The notes under the pieces are model-generated. The model had not been told where the DNA came from and made no database searches. It was given only the letters and a program-made list of their open reading frames with translations. From NCBI RefSeq assembly GCF_000346465.2, contig NC_034015.1, forward strand, positions 2,648,658 to 2,712,657: DNA of 64,000 bases, written 5' to 3'. This DNA comes from Prunus persica (lineage: Eukaryota; Streptophyta; Magnoliopsida; Rosales; Rosaceae). Position numbers and translations under genes: made by a program. Positions 10,891 to 22,197 of the stretch are shown here, piece after piece. The stretch's first letter is position 1; each line of letters starts with the position of its first letter.

Positions 10891-11129
10891 ACAGTGAACT
10901 GGAGAAAGCTTCATCACCGGGGTACCTAATAAACCCTAACCCCAAGATAAACCTTAAAAATAAGCCATACTCTAATAACAAGCAAAACCTCTACAAAAAC
11001 AAGAAAAACTTCAACCAATAATCATCAACGAACAGTAACAAACAAGAAAAACCATGGAAGAAGAAGGAAAACTAACAAGAATATTGAGAGAGCGTACCAT
11101 TGGAAGGTGGTTCATCTTCTGCAGAGAGA

Positions 11130-11478
11130 AAATTGGCCTCGAAATCTGGCCGTTTGGGTTGGGTATTTTGGGAAGATGATAGAGGAGGTGATGACTAGCA
11201 ACTTTTGTGAAGGAATGATGACAAGATAAGGTCGTTACGGAGATGGAAATTCGTCGTGAAATTGGGTTCACAAGAGGCAGCAACTGCTGGACTGTTCCAG
11301 CCAAAATTGGCCACGAACGCCGGCTGTTTGAGTCGGGTATTTTGGGAAGATGAAAGAGAAGGTGATGGCAAGAAACTTTCGTGAAGGAAAGACGACGAAA
11401 TAAGGTCGTTACGGCAAAGGAAAGTTGCCGTGAAATTGGTAATGTGGCTGCCCTGTTTTCCAGTTGAGAGAGAGAGAG
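11130..11478. repeat. Tandem duplication, about 174-bp period
   Basis: The block starting AAATTGGCCTCGAAATCTGG at 11130 repeats from 11304 with substitutions. Both copies share GGGTATTTTGGGAAGATGA and AAGGTCGTTACGG. The minus strand is open through much of it (NFTTNFHLRNDLI and NFTATFLCRNDLI are the two copies), but composition and lack of a known domain suggest it is not a gene. Confidence 0.75.
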
Positions 11479-11570
11479 AGTGAGGATGAAATCTGATTTT
11501 TGCAAGGCTTTTCAATAAAAAAAAAAGGTAAAATTGTAATTTTACTTTTCTAATTTAGACAGACTCAATG

Positions 11571-12298
11571 AATATGGGCCTCCTCTTTGTCCAAATCCAG
11601 AACAAAATTTGAAAACTATTTATTAAAACCCAAAAAGAAATACTCTATGTCTCAAATCCTAATTAGTAAAAATTAGGGGAATTCACTATTATACCCAATA
11701 TGGGGGCCCAAATTATAAAAATACCCTATATGAAATAGACTTTAGAAACACACCCAAAGCCCATTTACAACATAACAAAAAAGCTTTTAACTTCTTATAA
11801 ATTACAAAACTACCATCAATTTCTTAAAACAAGCCCAACCCCAAAATCTCATAAAAATACCCAAAACACTCAATAGGGCATCAAAGTAATTTAATAATCA
11901 ATATTAAATTCAATAAGGCCAGCTATCATTTTTTGGGTTTGTTTATAGAAATTCAATTGTGTAGGGTTTATTTATAATATTAGTGCTAGAAATGGGTATA
12001 TCACTAAATATCTCTAAAAATTATTATGGCTAATACCTAATTTTCGAAGAAATAAAATACTTAAAGACAAACCACATTAAACTCCTAAGGAGTTCCTGAA
12101 AATTATTTGTTTGTGCTTAAAACTAGATGACAAGTAGTGGACCCAAACTTGAGGATGAGGTGTGATTTAATCTGCCTTCGGTAAGCACTTTCCTTAGGCA
12201 GGCTGGAGAGAGAGAGAGAGGGAAAACCAAAAGGTAAGACTTGAGGCACAGTTGTGATATTGGCCGAAGGCCCTCCGATACTAAAGTTAGCCGAAGGC
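11571..12298. other. AT-rich stretch, no gene recognised
   Basis: There is no convincing ORF. Weak inverted similarity (ACTATTATACCCAATATG near 11690 and ATGGGTATATCACTA near 11992) hints at an old MITE of about 330 bp. The last 100 bp before 12299 may be the outer part of the LTR that follows. Confidence 0.4.
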
Positions 12299-12721
12299 AA
12301 GAGGAGTTAGCTACTGGCAAAGTAAGGACATAATTGTTGAATGGCTATTACCTAGTACCTTGGGGGCAATAAGCTCAATTTATAAACGTTTTGGGGTGTG
12401 CTCTTGGTGTAAACTTTCGATGTGGGACTCATGGGGGAAGCTTGGGAGGCTGCCACGTGTCCTAGCGAATATACTAGTGAGGAACCAGAGAGATTCCTAC
12501 AAGATACCTTCTACGAGGTCGAATCGACATGGGGTGCCAAAGGTACCTGCTAACCTTTGATTTGCAAGCTTGTGAGACTAGGCTGGCTAGTGCGCAATCA
12601 GTCGTAAGTGTTGATGGCACCAATCGATGGCAAGGCTGGGCTAGCCAGCATGGGCCTTGCCTGGTGTTAGGTTTTTTCCATGTGTCATGGCATGAGAGGC
12701 TGGTCAAATCTGGTACAAACA
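12299..12721 (-). repeat. 3' LTR of the TAT-like element
   Basis: Shared landmarks with 19290-19708 include GAGGAGTTAGCTA, TACCTTGGGGGCAAT, GATGTGGGACTCAT, GATTCCTACAAGATACCTTC and GTGTCATGGCATGAGAGGC. The LTR may begin further left than the shared part because the other copy is truncated there. Confidence 0.75.
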
Positions 12722-12890
12722 CGAGTCCCCAAAGTTCCCGATTAAGAAGGGACTTCTTGGTTGGGAACTTGTACATGTCTTCAGCATCCTGACTTGGACC
12801 TCGATATAGAGATTTTAGCCAGTTCTCTATAGTTACCGATAATAGTCCCGTAGTCCCCCAAGTCTCCGGTCAAGACGTTGTTGGGAAGAA

Positions 12891-13050
12891 AGGTACTCAA
12901 TCCTATGCCTCTGCTATTCGGTATGCAAGATGAACGACTGGGGGAGAGAGGTGAACTCTACCCTGAGCTCCTGCCATTCTACATGAAAGGATGAACAGCT
13001 GGGAAGGTAAGGTAAACTCGGCCCTAAGTCCCTGCCATTTGACATGCTTT
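12891..13050. repeat. Tandem repeat, units of about 58-61 bp
   Basis: Three imperfect units start near 12891, 12949 and 13010. Each has the pattern AGGT(A/G)(A)ACTC...CC(T/C)G(A/C)GC...CTGCCATT...ATGCAAGATGAAC or close variants. Confidence 0.65.
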
Positions 13051-13427
13051 GTCGATTGGAATGGGCTTTCGAATCGTGAAGTACTTCTGAAAGGGTTATG
13101 CTTAAGGGAACACTTGGTGTTTAGGACCGAAACTTGAGCTTGAGAGGTGATTTTTCGGTGAGTAATTTACAGCAAGTAGACAATTTCAAGCAAATGATTT
13201 CATGCGAGAGGCAATTTCCGGCGATTGGAATCACCGTGTAAAACAAGGTCTGCGATCTCTGCTCATTTACTTATGAATCGAAGTGCATGATTTGTTCGTA
13301 GTTTTGCATGAACATTCGCAGTCGTATATGAACGTTGGGTACTGTATAAAAGCATAGTCTTTGATGCATTAGGATCAGTAGTTTGATTTATACATGGCAT
13401 TTAGTTTCCTTTCGCTTCTGTTTGTAG

Positions 13428-16400
13428 ATGTTAGAGAGCGAGTTAGAGTATGTGGATAATCTTGTTGCATTTGATGGGGAGTCTTAGGATGATAAGCATG
13501 CTACCGTTTCTAAAGGTTTTGATGCTGAGAGCACCGATTTTAATACGCTTGCTGAAGCAGGCAGGTGTGCAGTGGTGGGTGCCGATGATGGGAGCACTCC
13601 ACCAAGTGTATCAAGTTCAACTCGGGCGGCTGACACATGCCACTATGTAGACTTTCTAATGCGTGATACTTGCATGTTTGAGTAGCATGTGAGCTATCAC
13701 TCAGAGGCCTCCACATCTGGTCATGGTGATCAGGCAATTAAAGTCCCGACATCTTATCTATGAGAAGGGTTCATGAGAGTTCTGACAGAAAGGGAAAGGA
13801 TACCGATGACTCAACCCACTGGCCTAATGCTCGATGTTGACCACTTGGTGCCGAACAAACTCACAAAATATGAGTTGGCCAAAATACGAGTAGAGTATGA
13901 CATTCCAGCATCGGTAACCATGCATGTTCTGCCATTGCATGCGGAGCAATCCTAATGGCGAGGTTGTGTTTTTATTGACGTCTTCAAGTACGGCCTCCGG
14001 CTGTCGTTGAGGCCATCGGTACAAAAAATATTGGCGCAGATTGGGTATGGGCCAGGCTAATTCAACCCAAAATTCTGGGTACGATCACGGCATTTGGTGT
14101 TGCCGAAGAAGGGGTGTCGAGCGATGAACATTTCTTGCACCTGTACAGCATGTCAAGAGCGAAGAGCTCAGACTAAGGGGGTTAGACTCAGTCCAACTGC
14201 TTGCATGCCGAGGATCATGGGCATTTTGTTACCTGGGTTCCAAGCTCAACAAAAGACTTGCAACCATCAGTGGGTGCTGGTTTTTGATAGCTGGGAATTA
14301 GCACCAGGCGAGGCCTTTGAGAGGCATATCTCTACCTCATTCCAAACAATTGGTAGGCATGGGGTGTCATTTTGTAGTTGCTAGGATTTATTTGTCTGCA
14401 TGTAGTATTTGTGGCATACTGACTGCATATGTTTTTAATGATTGTGTGCCATTTCTAACCAAACTTAGTTATTTTTGTAGTGTCTTTGAAGAGACTGAGC
14501 ATTTCCTAGGCTGACATTGATACCATCGAGAGGGTACAACGATCGGTAACATTAGACACTCGGTACCATAAGACCCTGTTGAAGTTTAGGATCCTATTCA
14601 AGACAGAGCCAATAGGTGAAGCTGAGAAACTAAGGAGAGAGAAAAAGGACGAAAGTAATTTGGTGGGCTGCCGTTTGGCATTTTTCCCTTGCCGGTCCTC
14701 TTTAATAATCCGGGTTGGTGGTTGTTTGCCAATTCATATTGATATGTTGTTTGTTGCAGTGGCAGGAGGAAGTGACATGTTCAAGCCAACAAAGAGAAAG
14801 ATGTAGTCTTAGCAGCCGAAGTTGCCCCAACAACAACAATAGTGGTCATGCCCCTTGTCGAGATACTAAAGCTAAAGAAGGCTGATGAAGCAGCTATGAC
14901 ACGTGAAGTGACAGGACCCGACCCAAATTCTGCTTTGGAATCCGAGCCGGACCCTGTGCGTGTCCGACACTGGCGGATGTCGGGCACAAATGACCTAATT
15001 GCCCTTCCATACAAAATATGATAAAATAACAAGGTTGACTCCTACTGAAAAATCGGCAGTCTCCCTTGTAAATTGGATCAATACCAAAACATTTACACCT
15101 ACCAAACAAGTATATATACAACCAACTGCCAGCATACGTATATATACATTCCAATAGTTACATTCTAATTATAGGGCAAATTATCAGAGCGACTACTAAG
15201 AATTTACAAAGGAGTCAATCCTTTTACAAAACAAAAAGTCCTACATCAAAAGGAAAGCGCGGAAGGTGAAAAATGGCCCGGTGGTTGATCCCTGTGCACG
15301 TCTACTGCCTGGGGGCGCAAAACATTAAAAAGAGTGAGTGGACCCAGAAACAAAGTTTAGAAAATAGCATATGAACATACTAACCCCACTGTAAAAACAG
15401 TTATACAAACTAAATTATTCTCTTTATTTATGAAATCAATGCACTTATATAATTATACATGTATATAAGCCAATCATACTCATGGTCAACATTAATTTCT
15501 TAAGGCATTGAAAACAGTTTAAAACTACCACCTAGGTGTACCCTTTATTTTCGTAAATTCCTTATATCCGTCAATTCTTTGCATCACCATGGGTGACACG
15601 TACTTGCAGGTCTCAGTGACACAAGGTCAGTCCGAGCCGCAACTAGCAGGATTCAGGGGACCGTAGTTAGCCTGATCCACATTACTCGCTCCACACGAGT
15701 TCGAGTACCATAGAACTCGTAGGGCAACTGTCAAGCATGCTGTCTAAACCGAAGGCTACCAATAAAATCCGAAGGCAACATCTGATCTGAAGGCAACTTA
15801 TTTACCGAAGGCAACGTTTGTATATCTGGGTACAAGGTGGTTTAGGAAAATATAAAGTTTTTGAAGAAAATCTGTTGAATAACTGAATTCCTGTAAACTC
15901 TAAAACTCTGCTGCCATTTGTTTGATAATCTGATAATTAACCAGAATTTCTTTTCCTATATCCTTTAAAGGAGATTTCACTCGGCAGCATGCAAAACAAA
16001 ATATTTAAAAGTATATAATTGCTTATAAAACGCTAATCTTTGAATAAAACTTATTCAAGATCAAATACTGTAACTGAACTGCTTAAATTCATTTATAAAA
16101 ACAAAGAGTCCACTCACAGATGGTTCGTAATCGCTGGACCTCTTGAAGGTCCCTCCTGCGGGTCAACTGGTGCCCGGGTGCCTGATTCAATTACCATAAT
16201 ATTCTATTAGTATAATACGCAATATAGTATTAATTTAAAAACCCTGACCCCTGGCTCCTAGAAGTACGTGCGTCAGATTAAAGTTGTTCCTATGGCCATA
16301 AAAGTTTTCCTTCCACTTGAAATAGTTTAGCAGTATCTTGAGACTCAAAAAGTGCTAAAGTCCCAAAAATCAACCCAGGGCCTCGCAGGTCCATGACCTC

Positions 16401-18245
16401 GCAATTATTATCCGGAAGCCTCCAAAAGTTCCAATATACTTAGGACACATGTCCCAAGGGTTTGGTCTAGATCGGATGGTTGGATTGATCACGATTGTAC
16501 AATCGCACGATTTCTAAACCCTAGACCTAGGGTTCGCGATTTCGGAGTATCTGGGACTCCGATTCATGATCCGTCGAATCCTAAACGATTCTGAAATTGT
16601 CTAGAGTAACATATCTGAAAAAGATTACGATCCAACGGCTCAACCATATTGAACCCGGAAATCGCACAATATGCAACAATCCGCTCGAGGCTCAAACGGT
16701 ATCCAAATTGAGATCCACACCCTATTTGGAGCCACTTTTGTTCTTGGCCCTACCCCAAAAACTGACCGGAAGTGGCCGGAATTGCGATCCCCAAATCAGC
16801 TGAACCCTAACTTGAAAATCGAACTCTCTAAGCTTCGAATTGAAGGAAACCTACCCAACCACCTGCTAGAGTATGGAAAATAGGTAGAAATTCATACATT
16901 ACTCGTCAAATTTGGAGGAGAAATGAGGGAGAACGAGCTGTTGCAAAATCTGTGAAAACCGGTTCATTTTCGACGGAATCCGGCGGTCGGCGAGCTGCTC
17001 GCTACTGGAGCGGGCTGAGGCGTGAATGAGGGGTCAGGCCGGTCAGATCGGTACCGGTGCCGTGACCTGTGGTGGCCATAATGGGTGGCTGCGCAAAATT
17101 TGGACGGAGGAGAGCGCTGCGCTCGCGGGAGAGAGAGAGAAACCACGCGAGGGAGAGTTCTGCGCAACAGGAGAGAGAAAGGAGGGTTTAAAAATCCTGA
17201 TTTTCCAAATTACCATTCTGCCCTTCTATGTATTTTGACTGTAATTGCTTCGTTACAGCTCCAATTCAAGCCCACTTCGTGTCTACGGACTCATTTCATT
17301 GTACTCTATGCAACGGTGTATGTGAAATTGTCAAATTTCTTCTCGGTCAAAAAGTCAACATTTCTTTAATAAATTATTCCAAGGGCAAAACTATCTTTTC
17401 CTCTTAATAAATTACTAATTAAATATTAATTTAGGTTTGGGTTATTACATGAAGCCTACCTCCAAGTGACTGGAAAATGGCAAATTGAGGGTGCTCTTGA
17501 TGTCACCACCCTGCCGAAGAAGTCGACGGCACCGAATGAACTGAAGGCCATTTTAATCCCCGACGACGAAAAGGAGGAATGGGCTAAACAAGAGGAGCCT
17601 TTGAACGTGGCCTGCCACCATGGGTCATTCACTTTTCCAACACATTCATCCAGGGTGCTCAGATGGAGGTGGCCGACCTAGATGAGCTACCAAAGAAGAT
17701 GTTGCGAGAGCAGGCTGGGCAAGCCTTCCAATTTCAGGCTGTCGTAAGTATTTTATCTTTTGTTGTATATGTGCAAGTTATGCACGATCAGCATCTGACA
17801 TGCCTTTGTTTGTTTCGGCAGGCGAGCATGGAGATGTAGCTATGAGTTAACCGAGCATTGGCTATAGCGGAGCAGTACTACAAACGGTATAACGATGGTT
17901 GCGCTCAAGTGGTGGAAGCTGGCAAGGCAATCCAGGTTGCCGAATGGCAGACAAAAGAAGTTGAAGCCAAGGTTGGGTTGCTAAAATGGCGGCCAAGCTA
18001 GCTGAAGTTGAGAGGGTGGCCAAGGATCCGATAAGGAGGAAGTGGCGGTGGAGAGGGTGATAGAGGCGGCGGAGAAGGCCAAATTAGCGGAAATAGAGGT
18101 GGCCATGGCGAAGGTAGTGGTTGATTACCAAAGCTTGGGGGAGTTCACTGCTTTGGTAGATAACAGAGGGCCTGACCATCTGACTCACGTAGTCGATAAG
18201 TACCTAGGTGACAGATGTCGAGGGTTTCTTCGCTGGGGTTTTTGA
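13428..18245 (+). pseudogene. Extra (antisense) ORF of the TAT-like element, split by an insertion
   Basis: On the plus strand, opposite to the integrase, a decayed frame starts at about 13428 (MLESELEYVDNLVAFDG). It holds a block typical of the plant 'putative gypsy type transposon' domain: ELAKIRVEYDIPASV, WRGCVFIDVFKYGLRL, ILAQIGYGPG. A TG...CA insertion occupies 14909-17449. Deleting it with one TGAAG restores an open frame, AAMTRE followed by AYLQVTGKWQ. Further on there is a plausible intron (GTAAGT near 17743 to TTTCGGCAG near 17820), then an Ala/Glu/Lys-rich coiled coil (AKMAAKLAEVERVAK, KAKLAEIEVAMAK) ending EFTALVDNRG. Several stops and frameshifts are present. Such ORFs are known from TAT-lineage elements; their function is not known. 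Confidence 0.6.
14909..17449 (-). mobile_element. 2.5-kb LTR-like insertion (probable solo LTR), TSD TGAAG
   Basis: It begins TGACAGGACCCG and ends GGGTTATTACA, flanked by TGAAG at 14904-14908 and 17450-17454. The minus-strand reading, TGTAATAACCC...CGGGTCCTGTCA, has the form of a gypsy LTR. No internal gag/pol or second LTR is visible. Removing it rejoins the host ORF in frame. A relative begins with the same TGACAGGACCCG at 22295. The repeated CCGAAGGCAAC at 15750-15810 is a local oddity. Confidence 0.8.
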
Positions 18246-18259
18246 AAGCCAATGAGACT

Positions 18260-19285
18260 TTAGCAGAACCCAGTCCCCGATGCTGTTTGTAGGCGGCATT
18301 TCTCAATAAGATTGAGGTTTAGAGCAGGCTGGGCTTCATTTTCTATTGCATCATAGGATGCCGTTCGGTATGTGGCTGCGTTGATTTCTACAGGCAAGAC
18401 TGCTTCCATGCTGAAGGCTAAAGAGAATGGGGTTTCTCTCGTGGACCTTCGATATGACGTATTGATGACTGATAGTGCTTCGGGTAGCATCTCTAGCCAA
18501 TCACCCTTGGCAGCTCCAAGCTTCTTCTTCAACGATTTCTTGATGATCTTATTGATGCCCTCTAATTGTTCGTTGGATTGTGGGTGTGCTGGAGAGGCAA
18601 AGAAGACGTTGATATTGAATCATGAGCAAAGGTGCCGAAAGCGAGAAGAGTCGAACTGGGTGTCGTTGTCGGTGACAATGGCGTGGGGGATGCCAAACCG
18701 ACGGATGATGTTTTTCCATATGAAATTATCAATTTTGGTTGCAGTGATTGTGGCGAGAGGCTCGGCTTCGACCCACTTGGTGAAGTAGTCTACAGCAATA
18801 ACTATGAATTTGATCTGGCCCTTTCCCTTTGGCATGTGTCCGATGAGGTCGAGTCCCCATTGTACAAATGGCCAAGGGCTAATGATTGGTGAGAGCTATT
18901 CAGCAGGTAGGTTCGACACAGCCCCAAATCGATCGCTGGCACTTGTCGCACTCGTGGACAAGTTTGAGAGCATCGAGATAGAGAGTCAACCAGTAGTAGC
19001 CATGTCAAAAGGTTTTGAAGGCCAAGGATCGGGCGCCCAAATGGTCTCCATAAGCGCCTTCATGGATCTCCCTTAAAACATAGTTTCCCTATTGAGGTGT
19101 AACACATCACAGCAATGGTATGGAATAACCTCGTCTAGAGAGAGTTTTGTAGAGAATGAGGTTTCTTGTTGAACGGTAACAGATGTTTTTGGCTTCTGCC
19201 TTGTCTTCTTGTAGTGTGCCATTGGTGATGTAAGCATATATAGGATCCATCCAGCTGGTGTCCTTCCGAATGACATGTACCTCAA
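18260..19285 (-). pseudogene. Ty3/gypsy integrase (TAT-like), broken
   Basis: The minus strand shows, in order, a spacer ending YSIPLLRCVTP, a zinc-binding region with REIHEGAYGDHLGARSL and the CDKCQRS pair, then the catalytic core. The core includes FIVIAVDYFTKWVEAEPLAT (first Asp), GIPHAIVTDNDTQF (second Asp), FFASPAHPQSNEQLEGINK (Glu), and a tail RRSTRETPFSLAFSMEAVLP. Several frameshifts and stops split it, for example around 18620 and 19073, so it is dead. The WVEAEPLA block points to the TAT/Athila side of gypsy. No chromodomain is visible. Confidence 0.85.
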
Positions 19286-19289
19286 AGGA

Positions 19290-19708
19290 AAGAGGAGTTA
19301 GCTATTGACAACGTAAGGGCATAAGTGTCGAATGACTATTACCTTTTACCTTGGGGGCAATGGGCTCTATTTATAGAGGTTTCGGATTTCCTCTTGGTGT
19401 AAACTTTTGATGTGGGACTCATAGGGGTAGCTTAAAAGGCTGCCATGTCCTAGCGAATATATCAATGAGGGACCCAAGAGATTCCTACAAGATACCTTCT
19501 GGGAGGTCGAATCGACAGGGGTTGTCGAGGGCACTCGCCGACCGTCGATTTGCAAGCGTGTGAGAGTAGGCCGGCTTGTGCGCAATCGATCGTAGGTGCC
19601 AATGGTACCAACTAATCGATATGCTGGGCTGGCCAGCGTGGGCCCTGACTTGTGTCAGTCTTTTTCACGTGTCATGGCATGAGAGGCCAGTCAGATATGG
19701 TACAAACA
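19290..19708 (-). repeat. 5' LTR of the TAT-like element (truncated)
   Basis: This is a diverged direct copy of 12299-12721. Its inner edge abuts integrase coding sequence with no leader or gag between them, so a deletion joined the two. Confidence 0.75.
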
Positions 19709-19890
19709 TTATTATTTTAAAACAAACTAAGAAGTAGAACTACCGCTCATATGAAGACCATTAGTTTAAAAACATATGCATTATTATTTTGAAAAATATT
19801 CATACTAGATATAGATTTTTATTAATTGGTTTTCTTATACTTCTCTTAAGTTTGCATGGGTGGTCATGGAACACTTGAGTAAGTTCGCAT

Positions 19891-20110
19891 GGGGGGTGTA
19901 TTCAATTAGGATTATAAAACGTTTAAAAAGATTTTAAAAATCCGGGTGTATTCAATTTGGATTTATACAAACATTAAAAGAGGTTTTACAAGTCCGGGTG
20001 TATTCAATTCGGACTTATATGAACTTTTAAAAAGTCCATTCAAATATGAGTATATTCAATTAGGATTATAAAAAAGTTGAATCAAATCTAGGTGTATTCG
20101 AAAGGTCATA
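19891..20110 (+). repeat. Subterminal tandem array of harbinger end sequence
   Basis: Five imperfect copies of GGTGTATTCAATTAGGATTA, spaced about 42-57 bp, lie at the left end of the harbinger element. Subterminal repeats of this type are commonly transposase-binding sites. Confidence 0.6.
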
Positions 20111-20369
20111 TATTTGGAAGGATTTCATTAAGTGATAAATTTTCATAGGTTTTAAGGGGAGAGTTATAAATAACAAAGTCCAAAATAAATCTAATCTCCC
20201 TCCCAAGTATTTCATTAGACGTTTTTCTCTTGCCCTAGCTTTTCTCTCTATGAAGACGAACAACTTCCTTCCTCCATTTGTGAAGGTATGCTCCCTATTT
20301 TTTCTTTGATCAATACCTTGTTGGGTTTTCATTTTCCATGATTTTTTCTTCATCGTGTTTTTCTTGTTA

Positions 20370-20430
20370 TTAGGTTTATGCTTGTTACTAGGGTTTATGC
20401 TTGTTTACTAGGGTTTATGCTTGTTACTAC
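20370..20430. repeat. Short tandem repeat TAGGGTTTATGCTTGTTAC
   Basis: Three units of about 23 bp in a row, all with GGTTTATGCTTGTT(T)ACTA. Confidence 0.75.
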
Positions 20431-20896
20431 TTTTTCTTATGAAATATCTATATACGACTAGATAGAAAATTGAAATAATTGACAACCCTTCTCTAATCGA
20501 ACAAAAAAACTGAGACAAATATAAATGAACATTTAAAAAACGAAAATCCAAAAATTTCAACTTTTAAATGCTGTTTTGGAAGCCTAAATGACCTCAAAAG
20601 CCCAAAATCTATTATATGTCACAGCATAACTGTGAGTTTGACTCGTGGCATCGTTCGCTTTTCAGAAAGGTATCATACAGCCCAATCAGAGTTCGGACGC
20701 CAAATATGTAAATTCCCACGGCATCCTTTTTCCATTCAACATAAGATGTGTCATGTTTAATCTATGGTTGATGATGTACATTTTTTGTATATTTTTTATA
20801 CTGTATTTTGTGATTGACATGATAAAATTCATAGCTTCACTCAAATAGAGTCTGAAAATACACAACAAGTAAATGAAAAATGGTAGAGCAAACAAG

Positions 20897-21103
20897 ATTA
20901 TAATGCTTGGATTTCCTGTTGAATTGGAGGACGAATCTTCTTCATCTTCATCGTTACCGGTTAATGAAGGAGATCTTGAACTAGTTTTCCAAACACAAGA
21001 ACAGCAACGACAGAGTGCTAATGAATGGAGAGTTGGTATGGCTTTGGATATGTGGAGAGATGCTGGGCACAATGACAACAATGAGAATCAAGGATATGAA
21101 TGA
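20897..21103 (+). pseudogene. PIF/Harbinger transposase, C-terminal fragment
   Basis: This fragment of about 68 codons has the harbinger tail: GFPVELEDESSSSSSLPVNE, then LVFQTQEQQRQSANEW, RVGMALDMWRDAGHND and a TGA at 21101. The tail is nearly the same as the minus-strand relic at 10413-10890, so both come from one subfamily. Everything upstream of the tail, including the catalytic domain, is deleted. Confidence 0.75.
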
Positions 21104-21289
21104 ACGTTAAATATTTTTCTTAAACTTTTCTTTCAAATTTGTAATACATTTGTCACTATATTTCTTATGAATTTTGCTTTTCATTAAACATAATTTTATT
21201 TCATGTTGTTAAAGGAAAAGATGTTATGAATTTGATTTTTTATTTCATCTTTTTTATATACATCAATGTTACTATATACGTTGACAACA

Positions 21290-21425
21290 TTGAAAGTACT
21301 GTGCAAATAGGTACTGTGCATACGAAAAGTACTGTGCCTATTTGACACAGCATTCATGGTCAAATAGGTACTGTGCATACAAAAAGTACTGTGCATATTT
21401 GACATAGCATTCTTGGATTATTCTT
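21290..21425. repeat. Duplicated GTACTGTGC-rich block
   Basis: AAATAGGTACTGTGCATAC, AAAAGTACTGTGC(C/A)TATTTGACA and CAGCATTC occur twice in tandem, with a period of about 55-60 bp. Each unit can fold on itself (CAAATAGG and CCTATTTG). It has no coding sense. Confidence 0.65.
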
Positions 21426-21793
21426 TTCATTTTGAACTGTGCATATGTTCTTCCATCGCAAACAAGTACTTTTTGTTTTTGCTTTGGGCAACAAAAACAA
21501 ATTTGATTGAAAAAATTCAAGTTTCTTTCTTTAAATGACAAGGATGGGGATAAAATGAAATATACTATTTACATAAGTCTGGAATAAAAGCCTATCAAGT
21601 TCTATGAAAGCTTAATAAAGTTTATTAAAAAAATTATACAGAAGTCTTCTGAAAGTTTATCAGTTCTATACGAATTATAAAGTTGCATCAAGTTCTATAC
21701 GAATTATAAAGTTGCATCAAGTTCTATGAAAGCTGGCACTTAAACAAAATCTTTTTAAACGCTCTAGAATCCTAATGGAATACACCCCCCTAA

Positions 21794-22197
21794 GAATACT
21801 TTCACCCGTCCCATTTTGGCTTGGAAAATGGGGCCTAAGCTCCAAAAAAACCCCCACCAAGGAAAAATTGCCATGGCAAGAAGTGGGCCCCATGAAACTG
21901 GACAAGCTCAAAGGCAAGACTTGCCTCGGTAAGTAAATACCAAAAAAATTAAAACACAAAGGAAAAAAATTCCAAGAAATTCAGAATTTTTTTTCTATAA
22001 ATACATAGTCATGTTCTCCACTTCCCACACCAAAATCCATACAAATTCCTCTCATCATATCTCATGTGAATAGTAGTTTCCCTTGGGTTGCCATGACAAT
22101 GGGTGGGAATACATCAAAAAAATTGCTAGGACGGGCACTATTCACGTTAATAGTAACTTCCCTTTCTTTTTGCCATGGCAAATAAATGGAAGTGCTC
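21794..22197. mobile_element. Tourist-like MITE, TSD TAA
   Basis: The right end is GAAGTGCTC and the left end is a decayed inverse, GAATACTTTC. TAA flanks both sides (21791-21793, 22198-22200). The interior shares blocks with the better-preserved MITE at 63395-63887, such as CATGTGAATAGTA and the TTGCCATGGCAA theme. It lies directly against the harbinger element. There is no coding sequence. Confidence 0.6.

Larger units (their letters stand above)
9638..11570 (-). mobile_element. PIF/Harbinger-type transposon remnant
   Basis: The left end carries GGGTGTATTCAATTAGGATT (about 9640), the same terminal motif that bounds the harbinger derivative at 19891-21790. Inside is the C-terminal part of a harbinger transposase on the minus strand. 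I could not find a matching inverted right end, so the right limit is a guess. The 18-base direct repeat TTCACGAAAGTATAGTGA occurs twice at about 10293-10350. Confidence 0.5.
12299..19708 (-). mobile_element. Truncated TAT-like Ty3/gypsy element
   Basis: Two long direct repeats (12299-12721 and 19290-19708), both ending TGGTACAAACA, act as LTRs. Next to the left copy, the minus strand reads CTTTGGGGACTCG then TGTTTGTACC, a polypurine tract before a 3' LTR, so the element runs on the minus strand. The only pol domain left is the integrase (18260-19285), joined directly to the 5' LTR; gag, protease, reverse transcriptase, RNase H and primer site are gone. A plus-strand extra ORF fills the 3' half and is split by the insertion at 14909-17449. 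No target duplication was found and the outer LTR start is unclear. Confidence 0.7.
19891..21790 (+). mobile_element. Internally deleted PIF/Harbinger element
   Basis: The left end GGGGGGTGTATTCAATTAGG and the right end (inverted) GGGGGGTGTATTCCATTAGG form terminal inverted repeats of about 30 bp. A multiplied copy of the end follows on the left: GGTGTATTCAATT-type blocks near 19896, 19938, 19995, 20048 and 20091. Only the last part of the transposase remains (20897-21103). The 3-bp flanks do not match (CAT and TAA), so no target duplication is confirmed. Confidence 0.7.

Noticed and set aside
11011..11515. 106- and 164-codon minus-strand frames
   Set aside because: Two overlapping frames across a tandem duplication. 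Open length comes from the repeated GC-richer unit; no domain.
12000..12030. TSD for the TAT-like element (TTATT / TATTA)
   Set aside because: The match needs an end without TG or CA, and the shared LTR sequence starts about 280 bp later.
18372..18788. 138-codon plus-strand frame
   Set aside because: It is the antisense of the clear gypsy integrase on the minus strand.
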